Shown one piece after another: positions 35,201 through 46,588 of a DNA stretch of 64,000 nucleotides (the stretch's first letter is position 1; each line of letters begins with the position of its first letter). This stretch comes from Laguncularia racemosa (lineage: Eukaryota > Streptophyta > Magnoliopsida > Myrtales > Combretaceae). The translations under genes and the position numbers were made by a program. The notes beneath the pieces are model-generated. The model saw nothing but the letters and a program-made list of their open reading frames with translations. It made no database searches and was not told the DNA's origin. The stretch covers positions 4,340,001-4,404,000 of the forward strand of contig JBBMOL010000057.1 of assembly GCA_037954665.1 (NCBI GenBank), written 5' to 3'.

Positions 35201-36387
35201 GGAACGTTAGCGTTACTAGATAGTAGACACGAGTTGGTCGTTACAGTAAATGTTGAACTTTACGTACATGTGTTTAGAGTAAAATATGAATCAAAAGGAC
35301 GTGGAGTAATTGAGGCCGTGACCACTGACCGTGAGGGTGGATAACCGTAACTATAACTACTATACCTATCGCAAAGCGAGAGCAACCGTGATCCGTGGAG
35401 GTGGAGGATGACGAACAGGGAAGCGCTGGCAATCGCAAAGGAAAGCCTACGACCCACGGCGAGTCGGCAACACAAACAGGAGCAGGACCGACGACGATTG
35501 GAATTTGGACGGGGATGATAAGCATACTTCCTCAGAGGCTCAGATCGACGACTGGACGGCTTTGCTCTGCGCGGCGCGGGCGCGGCTGCACCTGCTGTCT
35601 TGCACTGCACGTCTACTCATCTGCTGCGTGCTGCCTAGTTGGAGAAGTGGAGAAGGAATGGAGATGCAAATGACAAAAGACGAATTGGAATTGAGATTGG
35701 CGATGACGAGACGACTACGAGACGGGCTAGACGCTAGACGGCGACGCTGCTCTGTTGTAGTGCTGTTCTATTGAGCTTGACTGGTTGAGTATTGTTGTTG
35801 AAGTGACACTGTGACTGTGAGCTGTGAGTTGTGTTGTGACAGACATGAGAATTGAGAACGAGATGACGATGAGACATGAGAGTGAGAAATTGACATATAT
35901 TTATGTATTATATTTGAATTTAAGTTTTGTTTAATTGTTAATAAGTCTAGCTGTTCTTGTTCAGTTTAGGCGTGAGGTGACTAAGTGAGGCGCGTCGTCA
36001 GCGTCCCCGTACCGTCCCGTGTCCGTCCAGCAACCGCTAACCAGCAGTCAAGTCAGTCTCCAAAGTCCAACTCCAGGCTCCAGCAAGGCAAGGCAGCTAG
36101 TAGCAAGAGAACAGGTGGATGTGGATGGTGGAACGTGGAAATTAGGAAATGGAATGCAAATTATAATTGAAAAAAATTGAAAAATTGAAATTGAAAAAAT
36201 AAAAAATACAAATTATAAATTTTAATTTAATTTATTATTAAAAAATTAATGAATTGAGTTAAATTATTTATTAAGTTTTTTTTTTTTAAATCTCATGACT
36301 TAATCTTTTACCTTATTGATTTCCTTCAATATCCCAAAATCTTATCAGATCAGTCGGACAAACGAATACTTTATTACGACTCGCTCC
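32251..36387 (-). mobile_element. Degraded hAT (Ac-like) element; right end uncertain
   Basis: The left end reads TAGGGATGTTAACGGG, typical of plant Ac-like hAT termini and followed by CCGG-rich subterminal words. The transposase remnant is at 33040-34660 on the minus strand. A possible inverted partner, ACATCCCTA, lies at 36379-36387, but only about nine bases match. An 8-bp duplication cannot be shown because the left flank is poly-C (the right flank is CTCCCACC). The left end is well supported; the right end is a candidate only. Confidence 0.5.
33040..34660 (-). pseudogene. hAT transposase (zinc-finger BED / RICESLEEPER type), degraded
   Basis: The order in the coding sense is: ITIDIWTSNQKRGYMTVTMH (34429-34653); FIYVPTPHTNKVLVDYL after a likely intron near 34320-34440; VIHMHCCAHILNLIVKEDV (34028-34222); LPTDDEWELVEEICKKL near 33850; TILDPHFKMKVVDFL near 33580; and the C-terminal dimerisation domain with LPWIDNFDILSWWKSNG, SESTFSIGGRVIS and LNPNTIEALMCTQSWL (33040-33554). 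Damage includes TGA after ATPS (34028), TAG after SSTQ and after FQKY, and a frame slip near 33510. The N-terminal BED finger is not found. Known relatives are single-polypeptide hAT transposases and their domesticated derivatives. With this many breaks a functional gene is unlikely. Confidence 0.8.
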
Positions 36388-36510
36388 TATTACATCCCTA
36401 CTCCCACCCTCTCCCTCTCAAACGCATTTCGTTTGCATTGCATTTCATTTCCCACTTCCTTTTCCGACACCCCGGTTTATACCTTTCCGCTGTCCAAATC
36501 TTCAACTAAA
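34661..36510 (-). other. GC-richer leader region between the hAT remnant and the actin promoter
   Basis: From about 34790 to 36150 base composition rises, and short frames open on both strands (for example 34948-35145, 35057-35344 and 35395-35774). None resembles a known family. The 35350-35880 part is rich in GAGACGACGA-like words, which may be the subterminal leader of the hAT element. From 36150 to 36300 the sequence is almost pure A/T. No function is assigned. Confidence 0.35.
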
Positions 36511-36517
36511 TAAAAAT

Positions 36518-36526
36518 TATAAAATA
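36518..36526 (+). promoter_or_regulatory. TATA box of the actin locus
   Basis: TATAAAATA precedes CT-repeat tracts at 36545-36560 and 36635-36648, a layout common in plant actin promoters and leaders. The start site would fall near 36550. Confidence 0.55.
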
Positions 36527-37144
36527 CATACTGCCTCTACGTGCTCTCTCTCTCTCTCTAGTCTCTACTGTCGACTGTTGTGCCTGCTGGCTACAATTTT
36601 TGAACTTTCAAGCTCATACCATGTCGCCTGTCCCTCTCTCTCTCTCTCAAGAACACTAACACGAAGAGGTAAATATTCGAATCTTCTAGTCTCTACTCTA
36701 GCTTATGTGATCATGTATTTTTTTTCTTTTGTTTTTAGTGATGATTACTAATCATGTTCCTTTAAGTGTTCTTGCTTTTGATGATCGTGTGTACGAGTTT
36801 TTAATTTCTTGGTTTCTATTGGTTCCTTGGAGTTCGTTTCGGTTGATAAGTTTATCAAGTTTGATTCTTTTGAGGACTGTTTCGTGAAGGACTTGATTAC
36901 TGGTGATTATACGCTAAGGTTTGTGAAAAAATCGGGTAGTAATATGTACGAACAGTGCCGTAGAATTTATGAGATCGATGATGGATGAATTGTTGATTTT
37001 TCTCTTTTCGATTCTATAGTTTCTGTTGATTTTCTGTTTTCATCGCTTCGTAGCACTATGTTCTTATTTATAATGGTAAAACATTTCGGATGATCGCAGA
37101 CGATGTAGAGATTTTAGGGGGTTAAAAAAAAAACTTTGTTAAAA

Positions 37145-37218
37145 TAGCCCATGCAGGTCTCGAATCTGCAGCCTTAACATTATTAGCACGATGCTCTAAC
37201 AAACTGAGCTAATAGGCC
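37145..37218 (-). tRNA. tRNA-Ile(AAU)-like sequence, possibly a pseudo-tRNA
   Basis: The minus strand begins GGCCTATTAGCTCAGTTTG, carries the anticodon loop CTAATAA (anticodon AAU) and TTCGAGA, and ends TGGGCT plus discriminator A, the layout of plant tRNA-Ile(AAU). The acceptor stem pairs apart from a G-U at the first pair. The anticodon stem has several G-U pairs and one mismatch, and the T stem has an A-C where G53-C61 is expected. A T-run follows the 3' end (TTTTAACAAAG), a usable Pol III terminator. It lies antisense within the leader intron of the actin pseudogene. The stem defects make a decayed copy likely. Confidence 0.7.
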
Positions 37219-37811
37219 ATCCTACTTGTGTTTTTATCTGCTATTTATATGAACTAAGCATTCTTCGGGTTAGAGAGGGCTAAGATTCTACTGTCTACTG
37301 GATGTTCGTTTATAATTCATGGGATTCGAAACCAATCCTTCAAGTGATATAATTGGATAAATTATTACTTCATGCCTTAGAATGTGCTGAAATCAGAAGC
37401 TCTTCACCGTGCCCCTTGATACTTCACTTGTTATACATTATCTTGTCTCGTATTCCTAATATATACCTTCGTCTCTTGCAGATTTGACGTAAGAAACGGC
37501 AGAAGGGGATATTCAGCCCCTTGTAGTTGATAATGGAACTGGAATGGTGAAGGTAAGACTATCAAGATTTTTTTAACTTTTAGGCAGTAGTTGATGTTGC
37601 TGCTTTTCTTTCCTTGACGCTATATTAATTATTAGTGGTGATTTTGATGTCACGTGTTAATGAAACGAAAACAGGCTGGATTTGCTGGAGACAATGCTCC
37701 AAGGCCGTCTTCCCAAGTATTGTTGGTCAGCCTAGGCACACTTGTGTCATGGTGGGAATGGGCTAGAAAGATGCTTCTATCAGGGATGAGGCGCAGTCCA
37801 AAAGAGGTATC

Positions 37812-40800
37812 ATCCAAAAGACTCCAATAATGCTCAGAAAATTAGAGAATTACAGAATATTGAACCTCTAATAGATTCAATGGAAAGAACTACTTTAAAT
37901 GGTCGCAACTTGTCTGCACATACCTCAAGAGCAAAGAAAAACTTAATCATCTTCTTGGAACGCCATCGACAAAGGAGTATCCAACATTTGAAGCTTAGGA
38001 TGAAAAGGATTGGTTATGGGATTCCATGGAGCCCACCATCAGTGATACGTGCATGTTTTTGGCATCGGCAAAGGGATATGGGAATTCATTTGTTGCACTT
38101 ATTCGAAGGTTGGTGATGTTGTCTAAGTGTATGAGATTAAGGTAAAAACAGCAGCCACTAAACAAGGTAATAAATCTATTACAGAATATGCAAATATACT
38201 ATAAAACCTATGGCAGGAACTCAATTATTTTTTAGTCTTTCAGATGAAATCTCTTAATGATGCAGCTGTCTTAAAGAGTTTTATTGGGAAAGATTATTTC
38301 TATGATTTTTTGGCTGGTATGAATCCTAAATTTGATCAGGTCACGGTTCAAATTCTTAGCAAAGATGACCATCTCTAGAAGAAACGATCTCACTGGTTCG
38401 AGCTGAAGAAAGCCGAAGGAATGTCATGTTGGAGCCTAGAAGCAGAGGGTTCAGCCCTAGTAGTAAAATCAAATCACCAAGAGAAAGGAAAAGGTGATTT
38501 TTCCAAACAACCAGGAAGAGAAAATCAGTGGAGGGAGAACAAGGACAACCTTTGGTGCACCTATTGCAAGAAATTGAGGCACACAAAGGAAAAGTGTCGG
38601 AAGCTGAATGGTAAGCCTCCAAGTCGAGAGCGGGGAACTCGTGGAGGACAACAGAAACCTCAAGTACACATGGCAGAGGATTCAAAACATGAGGAAAAAC
38701 CTGTTGCAGGGGGGCTCAACAGTCAAGAAATCGAGAAGATAAGGAACTTGTTGGGATCACTTGAGAAGCCTTTTGGAGCTTGCTCATTGGCTCTTTCAGG
38801 TAGTCTTTCATTTTCTTTTTGTATGAATGCCTTAGAAAAATTTTATCACAACTCTTGGATAATTGACTTCGGTGCCATAGACCATATGACCCCTACATCT
38901 CAATTTTTCCATTCCTATACTCTCTACCCAAGCAGTAGAAAGATTGTAGTAGCCAATGGTATGTTAGCTATTGTTGCTGGTTTTGGAAACATATATATTA
39001 CACCTACACTCATCCTAAAAAATGTTCTCCATTTACCTAAATTATCAGCCAACCTCATCTAAATTAAAAAATTTACCCATGATCTTAATTTTATGCCACT
39101 ATTTTTCTTTCTTATTGTGTTTTTCAAGACCAAAGCTCGAGGAGGAGGATTGGACTTGCTAAGGAAAGAAGCGACCTTTATCACATTGAACTACCCCAAA
39201 GCAACATTTTAGTGTCTTTTCTTAGTTCCTCAAATAAAGATGCAATTTGGTTACATCACCTACATCTAGGTCACCCTTCTTTTAAGGTTTTAGAAGTCAT
39301 GTTTTCTAATTTGTTTTATAGATTGGATGTTTTTGAGTTTCATTGTGATGTTTGTAAGATGGCAAAACACACTCGTGTATCATTTTCTATTAGCAAAGTA
39401 CTTATCCTTTTCATTTAATTCATAGTGACATTTGGGGTCCTTCAACTATATCTAATATATCTGGAGCTTGGTGGCTTGTGTTCTTGATTGATGATTGCAC
39501 TTGGCTTACATGGCTCTTTCTTTTTAAACAAAAATCCGATGTTAGTCAAGTCATACCAAGTTTTCACACAATGGTTCAAAACCAATTTGTGGTTAAAATC
39601 AAAAGCATTAGAACATACAATGCTAAAGATTATTTCAATCATACTTTATCACCCTACTTCCAATCACAAGGCATTATCCATGATTTATCATGTGTCAACA
39701 CATCCTAACAAAATGGGGTAGTCGAGAGGAAAATTGGGCATTTACTTAACTCCATCTGAGTGCTACTTTTCCAAGGAAATGTTCTTAAGACCTATTGGGG
39801 AGAAGCAGTTCTTACTGCCACATACATAATAAATAGACTTCCTTCACGTGTTCTAGAAAACAAAAGCCCCATAGAAATTCTCAAAACCTTTTATCTACAT
39901 TTTAGAACCTCTAATGGTCTCACACCTAGAGTATTCGGGTGTGTTTTCCTTCATCCAAAAAGGATACAAGTGTTATAATCCTTCATCTAAAATTTTTTAC
40001 ATCTTTAAAGATGTCACTTTTGTAGAAAATATACCTTTTTTTCTCTAAGGCCTCTCTTCAGGGGGAGATTACAATAATGGAAGATAGACCTCCTTATGAT
40101 TCCTTTAACCCTCTTGACCTTCCTTCACCTCTTCGCATTGTGTCCTCAAAGTCATTTCCTGATCAAGCCATTGTTCCATTCCTTGAACCAGCCATTGACA
40201 CTCATAAACACCAAAAATTTCCTTTGGTATATTCAAGAAAAAAGGCTCCAGAACAAGCATAAACTCAAGAATCTATTTTAGAAGAGATGCAAGTTCGAAA
40301 TCCCTCCTACTCTGGACCTAGAGATCAAGAAGCTTCCAACTCAGATTCTTGCATTGAGATTGGGGTAAGACCTAACTCACCACCTATTGACCCACCAAAT
40401 GACTTGGACATTCTCATTGTTCTTAGAAAACATACTCGAGAGTGCACAAAATGACCACTTTACCCACTATCTAACTATGTCTCCCTTAAACGCTTGTCCC
40501 CAACTTACAAAAAGTTCATCATGAGTTTGGACACTATCACTATTCTAAATACTGTTTCTAATGCATTGTCAAAAAGAGAATGGAGGGATACTACGAGGGA
40601 GGAGATGAGTGCATTAGAGAAGAACAAGACTTGGGAGATTGTTGATAAACTAAGAGGGACGAATATCATGGATTATAAGTGGATCTGCACATTGAAGTAT
40701 AAGTCTAATGAATCTCTTGAAAGATACAAAGCAAGATTGGTGGCCAAGGTGTATACTCAGACCTATGAAGTTGATTATCACAAGACTTTCACTCTAGTTG

Positions 40801-42060
40801 CAAAAATGAATACTGTAAGAATTCTATTGTCCTTGGCTACTGACTTCAATTGGCCACTTCTACAGTATGACGTAAAAAATGCTTTCCTTCATGGTGAATT
40901 AAAAGATGAAATATACATGAACATTCCACTCGGTTTCAAGGAAGACACAAGTAACAAGGTGTGCAAACTGAAAAAGGCTCTTTATGGGTTAAAACAATCT
41001 TCTAGGGCGTGGTTTGAAAAATTCACAAAAGTCATGAAGGAGTTTGGGTACAAATAAAGCCAAGGTGATCACACTCTCTTCATTAAAAATTCGATTGTAG
41101 TGGTAGTAACTACTCTACTAGTCTACATGGATAACATCATAGTAATTGGAAATGATGAAAGAGAGAGACTTGAATTGAAGCAGAAATTAGTCAAGAAGTT
41201 TGAGATCAAAGAACTGGGAAAATTAAAATATTTTCTTGGTATTGAGGTTGCCTACTCCAAGCAAGGAGTTTTTATATTTTAACAAAAGTATGTGATTGAT
41301 TTATTGATAGAGATAGGAAATATTGGGTGTAAGCCAATTTCTACCCCAATGGATTCAAATCATAAGCTGGGAGAAGCTAAAGAAGAAGTAACTGTTGACA
41401 AGAGAATGTACCAACGATTGGTGGAAAGACTTATATACCTTGCTCACACTCGACCTAACATTGCATACTCGGTTAGCTTGATCAGTCAATTTATGCATGA
41501 TCCAAGAAAACCTCACCTTCAAGCTGCCTATAAAGTGTTACATTATTTAAAAGGGAACTCAAGAAAAGGGATCTTGTTTAAGAAGAATGATGCTCTTACT
41601 TTAAAAGCATATACTAATGCTGACTATGTAGGGTCTCTAGTGGATAGAAGATCAACTACGGGGTATTGTATCTTTCTTGGAGGCAAACCTAGTTTCATGG
41701 AAGAGCAAGAAGCAAAACATAGTGGCAAGATCATCAGCTGAGTCGAAATTCAGAGCATTGGCATAAGGATTGTGTAAACTACTCTGGCTAAAGACTATCT
41801 TGAATGATTTGAAGATTAAATGGAAAGGTCCTATAAAGCGTTGTGATAACAATTCAACTATCAATATTGCTCATAATCCCATATAGCACGATAGAACAAA
41901 GCATATTGAAATTGATAAACATTTCATTAAAGAAAAATTGGAAGAAGGGTTAGTATGTATATCCTATGTTCCATCAAAATACCAATTAGCTTATGTTCTA
42001 ACAAAGGGGTTGAGGAGTTCAAGCTATCATGACCTTTTGTTCAAGCTGGGAATTGAAGAC
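37812..42060 (+). pseudogene. copia gag-pol remnant in the actin locus
   Basis: Gag is broken (YFKWSQLVCTYLKSKEKLNH near 37890, shown as the motif FKWSQLVCTYL), and a zinc knuckle CTYCKKLRHTKEKC lies near 38555-38600. The protease site reads IIDFGAIDHMT where IIDSGATDHMT is usual. Pre-integrase is at 39212-39400 (HLHLGHPSF...CDVCKMAKH). Integrase is in pieces at 39478-39978. RT is at 40494-41057 (YDVKNAFLHGELKDEIYM, KKALYGLKQSSRAWF), and the catalytic box at 41115 reads YMDN rather than YVDD. RNase H is at 41292-41741 (YTNADYVGSLVDRRSTTGYC, with Asn for the first Asp). The tail with HDRTKHIEIDKHF lies near 41890. Many stops and shifts make this the most decayed of the three long copia copies here. 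Confidence 0.85.
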
Positions 42061-42082
42061 ATCTATTCCTCAGCTTGAGGAG

Positions 42083-42292
42083 TGTCAAGATATGATGAAG
42101 TTGTAAATATTAGGAAACTAATTTATAACTGTAAGAATTAATTGGGAAACTGTAATTATATTAAATTAGTATGATTATTTCCTTTCTTAGGGAGATTTAG
42201 TTTTTTCTTTTTTAGTTTCTAATGTACTATAAAAGGCCATGTATACTCTTATTAAGAAAAGTGATATAAGAATTATTCTTCAGTTTACTACA
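42083..42292 (+). repeat. 3' LTR of the actin-inserted copia element
   Basis: The 210-bp LTR has TG...CA ends (TGTCAAGATATG ... TTTACTACA). A TATAAAAGG box is near 42228. It is followed directly by actin codons. Confidence 0.8.
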
Positions 42293-44031
42293 CTTACATT
42301 GAAGTATCCCATAGAACATGGAATTGTTAGCAATGGAATGATATGGAAAAGATGTGGCATCACACTTTTTATCATGAACTGTGTGTTGCTCCTGTGGAAC
42401 ACCCTGTGCTCCTTACTGAAGCACCACTCAACCCTAAGGCAAACAGGGAGAAGATGCTGTAGATAATGTTTGAAACCTTCAATGTGCCTGCCGTGGCAGT
42501 TCTCTCCCTTTATGCAAGTGGCCGTACCACAGGTCTGTAACTCCGGATTTTTTTTTCCATTAAGGAACGTTATCCATTGTATATTTTCCCTGTTCCTTGA
42601 TTTCTTTGGTGAGTTACCAGACTTTTGTATACAGTTATTGTGCTGGACTCTGGTGATGGAGTCAGCCATACTGTTCCCATTTACGAGGGTTATGCGCTTC
42701 CGCATGCTATCCTTTGGCTTGACCTTGCTGGACGTGATTTAACTGACGTATTAATGAAGATTTTGACTGAGAGAGGATACTCCTTTACGACAACTGCAGA
42801 ACGTGAAATTGTCTGTGACATTAAGGAGAAGCTTGCCTATGTGGCTCTTGACTATGAACAAGAGCTTGAAACAGCTAGAACTAGCTCTGCTGTTGAGAAG
42901 AGCTATGAATTGCTGGACGGGCAAGTAATAATCATTGGCACAGAGCGGTTCCGATGTGCCGAAGTTTTATTCCAACCATCACTTATTGGAATGGAAGCAC
43001 CCGGAATTCATGAGACCACTTATAACTCGATCATGAAATGCGATGTTGATATATGGAAAGACTTATACGGCAACATTGTGATTAGTGGGGGGTTCACCAT
43101 GTTTCCTGGTATAGCTGATCGTATGAGCAAGGAAATTACTGCCCTTGCGTCTAGCAGTGTTGAAATCATGGTGGTAGCTCCTCGAGAGAGAGTAGAGTGT
43201 GTGGATTAGTGGGTCATTTCTGGCTTCACTCAGTACATTCCAACAGGTATAAAAATTCTATGGTTAACTTAGGGTGTGTTTCATGGAGTTTTCCCAATTT
43301 TTCTTGGAATTTGTAATATAAATGTCCTAGAATCATCAAATGTTATCTTAGCAATCTTAAAAGATTATAGCTGCTAGTAGCTTTTAGTAATAAGTGACGG
43401 TGGAGGACAAAGGTCGTAGCCTATGGTCAATGGTAATGGCTAACTATCTTAAGAAAATATCAAGGGAAAATAGGGTGAATGACTTTCATACTCGAGAAAA
43501 ATCATTTCCCTCATTATTATTAGTATTTTCCATAGTTACTATTTACCATTGCTATTGGACTGACCACTTTCATCATTGCTTACCACTAGAAGCCACAATA
43601 TATACAATATCATGAGATTCGTACAATATTATTTGAGAATTTGAAATCTTGATTATAACAAATGTCCAAGATTAGATTTTCATTTGCTGATATCATGGTG
43701 CTTGAGGCCTAGAAGTTTATGTTCTATTGAAGATACAAACATGCCCGTTCCGATCGTAGCATCTTGCAATACGCAGTTATGCAATTGAATAGCTCAACCA
43801 AATAAACAGCGGGACTTTGCCGTGAGATGCAAAATGTTCAGATACATTTTTCTACTTGCTTTTTTGGATGCTCTACAGTTGATGTTTTAGTCCAAAACTA
43901 GCTTTATTTATGTTAACCATCTTATAAATCACGTGACATATGATCTTGGTTTGTCATGAATGCAGACGTGGATATCGAGGGCAGAGTACGATGAGTCTGG
44001 ACCAGCCATTGTGCATAGGAAGTGCTTTTAG

Positions 44032-46588
44032 ATCATGTAGCAGTGATACTTTATTCAGCTTGAGGTTTTAGGAAGTGCTTATGGTCACGGATTGTAAGAT
44101 GGGTTATTGAGTTTGGCTGGGTTAGCTTTTTCATTTTTCCATTTACGTTGGTTTTTCATCTAGGAAAAGGAAGGTACAACGGCAGTACAATAATTGCTAT
44201 GTAAGTGGGCCAAGTCCCAGGTTTTTAATCTCTGGTTTTCACTTTTCGCCTAGAGTGGTTAATGGTGGCAGGGTTTCTAATTTGCATCTTTGCAATGGAA
44301 ACTTTGCATCTTCTTATAGCCTCTCTAAAATGCTTATCGGATGAAAAGTGAAATCATTGATAAAGAAGGTGTTAATTGTGCTTAGCTAGTGTTTCCCTAT
44401 TCTTTATTGTGTTGCTGACATTTCAAATCTTATTATTCAATTTAGAGTGTAGTTACCGACTAAGGGAAAAAGGAAGTCAACTCTGGCTTTAAATTTTAAT
44501 TGGGAAATAAGATTTCACAACGGGTAATGCAACCCGTAGCTGGGTACAATTTGCAATGAGCTTAAAAGTAACTTTTCAAGCATGTCAATATTGATTGTGA
44601 TAAGTTATGTATAGAAATGTGAAGACGTGGACAAAGTTTTATTGAATAATGATTAATGTAAGGAATATGTTCTTTTAGTGTCACGTTAATATTTATTTGA
44701 AGGAATTTTGTTTGTAAGAAATTTATTATTTTATACTTGATTTATAAAAGTTTTTTAACAATTTTTTAAAAGTATTTTTATGAGTCTTAATAACATATTT
44801 TAATCAATTGAAAAAAAAAAGAAAAAAAAAAGAACTTTTACATATTACTTAAAGAACCCAATAGAAGTTCTTTATACTTGGAAAGGCAGGCTAAAGACAC
44901 CCATAATAAACATACCCATATAAATATGCCCAATCCATTTTGTTATTTTATATCTTGTCCCGGATCTGTAAAATTTTATCTTATTAGAAATATCCCTATA
45001 GGAAGATTGTGGGTATGGCCAAAGGGATGCCATACGCAACATGATTGAGTTTGCATTCTTAAGCCGTATAACTATTTGTTTCCAGCTGTGGCCTGTGGGT
45101 CAGAATTGAGATGGAACATGGCTATTGGGCATGATAGTTTGCATTCCTTTTTCCTCGTATCTTTAACTGATGCCTATTCATCGTGACGCAGCAAGGTTCA
45201 GCTTTCCTTGGATGTCTGATTAGGAAGCTTTTAGGATGTTCCAGTTGCTTGCAGATATGTATAATGTACGCGATTGAGTGTTTGTGAAAAAGCAAAGTTT
45301 ACTACATAGAGGGACATCTCAAAAAGGATCGATACATGCTTTTTGGTGAATTGTCCTGCTGCTTTTTCAGGAGATGGTCCCTGAGACTGCATCATCAATT
45401 TCCGATTATATTATGAAGAGAGCAGGTCGTCATCCAATCAAGTTAAGGATAGGTGGCCAAAGAGAAGGATATTGATGTCAGTTGTAGTTATTCATTTACA
45501 TACCTCGATTGAGCTAGATTTTCTTAGTCAGCGATAAACCATTTAAGGTTTCAATTCAAGTTTTGTTATTTAATCTAATTTAAACAGTAATCGAAATTTT
45601 TAGTATGTAAGTTTACCTTCTCACTTCAATACTATAAGTAAATCACTTTTAAGAAGTATGCTTTGAACTACTATATTAACTTCAGGAAATATATATATAT
45701 TATAAGATCCTTTCTTTAGCTCTTGATAAAATAATAAAAAATAAAAATAAAAAATAAATTGATTGGTCTTAAAAAAGTAAAGAGGAATCTCCTCTCTTTC
45801 CCTCTCTGATTTATGTGACTTTTTTTTTAATGAATTTTTTAATTATTTTTAAAATAATATAGAGCGTTTGAAACACCTTTCTAAAATTCTCAAATTTTTT
45901 TTTTTAAAAAAAAGAAGATTCAAGTGGACATAATGGTTGTCATATTTACCACTATTTACATCTAGTATTTGATATAAAAAAAAAAGATCCAAACGAGATT
46001 TTGTTACGCAGCACTTCAATGAAATAATGGAAAAAAGAGAGCGATTCCCAGCATAATAGTTGCTTTCCACGTAATAATAATAATAATAATGGCCTTACAT
46101 AAAATATCTTGTTTCCTGTCTGATGAGTCGAGCGGTAGCCTAAACCTCAAGGACAGCATTCTTAAATAGCGTCGAAGGACAACATTCTTAATTCCACCCA
46201 ACGCAAGGCATCCACGACGATGTACCAGTCCACACACACCTTTGCATAACCAACGCAATGTTGCTTCCTGTGCTTTCTTTTGACATTCCCTTCGTCTCTT
46301 GTGTCATCAGTCTAAACCAGTTCAGGCGAGAAGCAAGAATAATATGTTCGGGCTGGATAATGCAATTGTTCCGCTAATATTGAATTATGAGTTAATCACC
46401 CAAATTATGACTTGAAGATTCGTAATTATGAAGAGGAAATATTGAATCAATTTTAGGATATTGGGAAAGAAAAAAAAAAAAAGCGAAAAGAAATGAAGAG
46501 AAACAGAGACCCCATCATTGATGAAAGCAACATTAGGTAGACTGAATGAAAACTTGCATATAAGCTTAAAGCTCAAGTAGTCCATCCG
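44032..46588. other. Region between the actin pseudogene and the RING-H2 gene
   Basis: The first few hundred bases are the former actin 3' untranslated region. The rest is AT-rich with A-runs (44810-44831, 45895-45915), a TA run near 45695, a TAA microsatellite at 46076-46089 and one possible exon (45371-45474). No intact gene is seen. Confidence 0.5.
45371..45474 (+). other. Possible terminal exon of unknown gene
   Basis: After a good splice acceptor (TGCTGCTTTTTCAG, ending 45370) an open frame of 34 codons runs to TGA. It reads EMVPETASSISDYIMKRAG, then RHPIKLRIGGQREGY. Composition is less AT-rich than the surroundings. No upstream exons or known family are recognised. It may be a relic of a duplicated neighbour gene, or chance. 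Confidence 0.22.

Larger units (their letters stand above)
37812..42292 (+). mobile_element. 5'-truncated Ty1/copia element inside actin exon 2
   Basis: Actin sequence stops at GGTATC (37811) and resumes at CTTACATTGAAG (42293), exactly where actin codons should join. Between them lies a plus-strand copia element: partial gag, pol, a polypurine tract (CAGCTTGAGGAG, ending 42082) and a 3' LTR (42083-42292). There is no 5' LTR, primer site or left target duplication. A deletion therefore removed the left end after insertion; the junction GGTATC|ATCC carries a repeated ATC. Confidence 0.85.
36550..44031 (+). pseudogene. ACT: Actin pseudogene with introns, split by a copia insertion
   Basis: The locus keeps the plant actin structure: leader exon ending ACGAAGAG|GT (36668), leader intron to 37481, exon 1 (37482-37552, DIQPLVVDNGTGMVK), exon 2 (37675-37811 and 42293-42532), exon 3 (42635-43246) and exon 4 (43966-44031, EYDESGPAIVHRKCF). 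Introns fall at the conserved positions after codons 20, 150 and 355, so it arose by DNA duplication, not retroposition. Damage: the start ATG is ACG (37496-37498); one base is lost near 37705; TAG replaces Gln at 37764-37766; a copia element sits in exon 2; two bases are lost near 42335; TAG is at 42460-42462; five codons are deleted near 42495; and a shift and stop lie near 43190-43205. Exon 3 otherwise reads through 190 codons of good actin. Functional actin is about 377 residues. Confidence 0.92.

Noticed and set aside
34948..35774. Several frames in the GC-richer region between the hAT remnant and actin
   Set aside because: Frames open on both strands, contain repetitive Arg/Ser-rich peptide and match no known family; the composition alone explains them.
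42625..43209. Actin-like frame as a functional short actin
   Set aside because: It is only exon 3 of the split actin locus; it lacks the first 150 residues in frame and the end of the protein.
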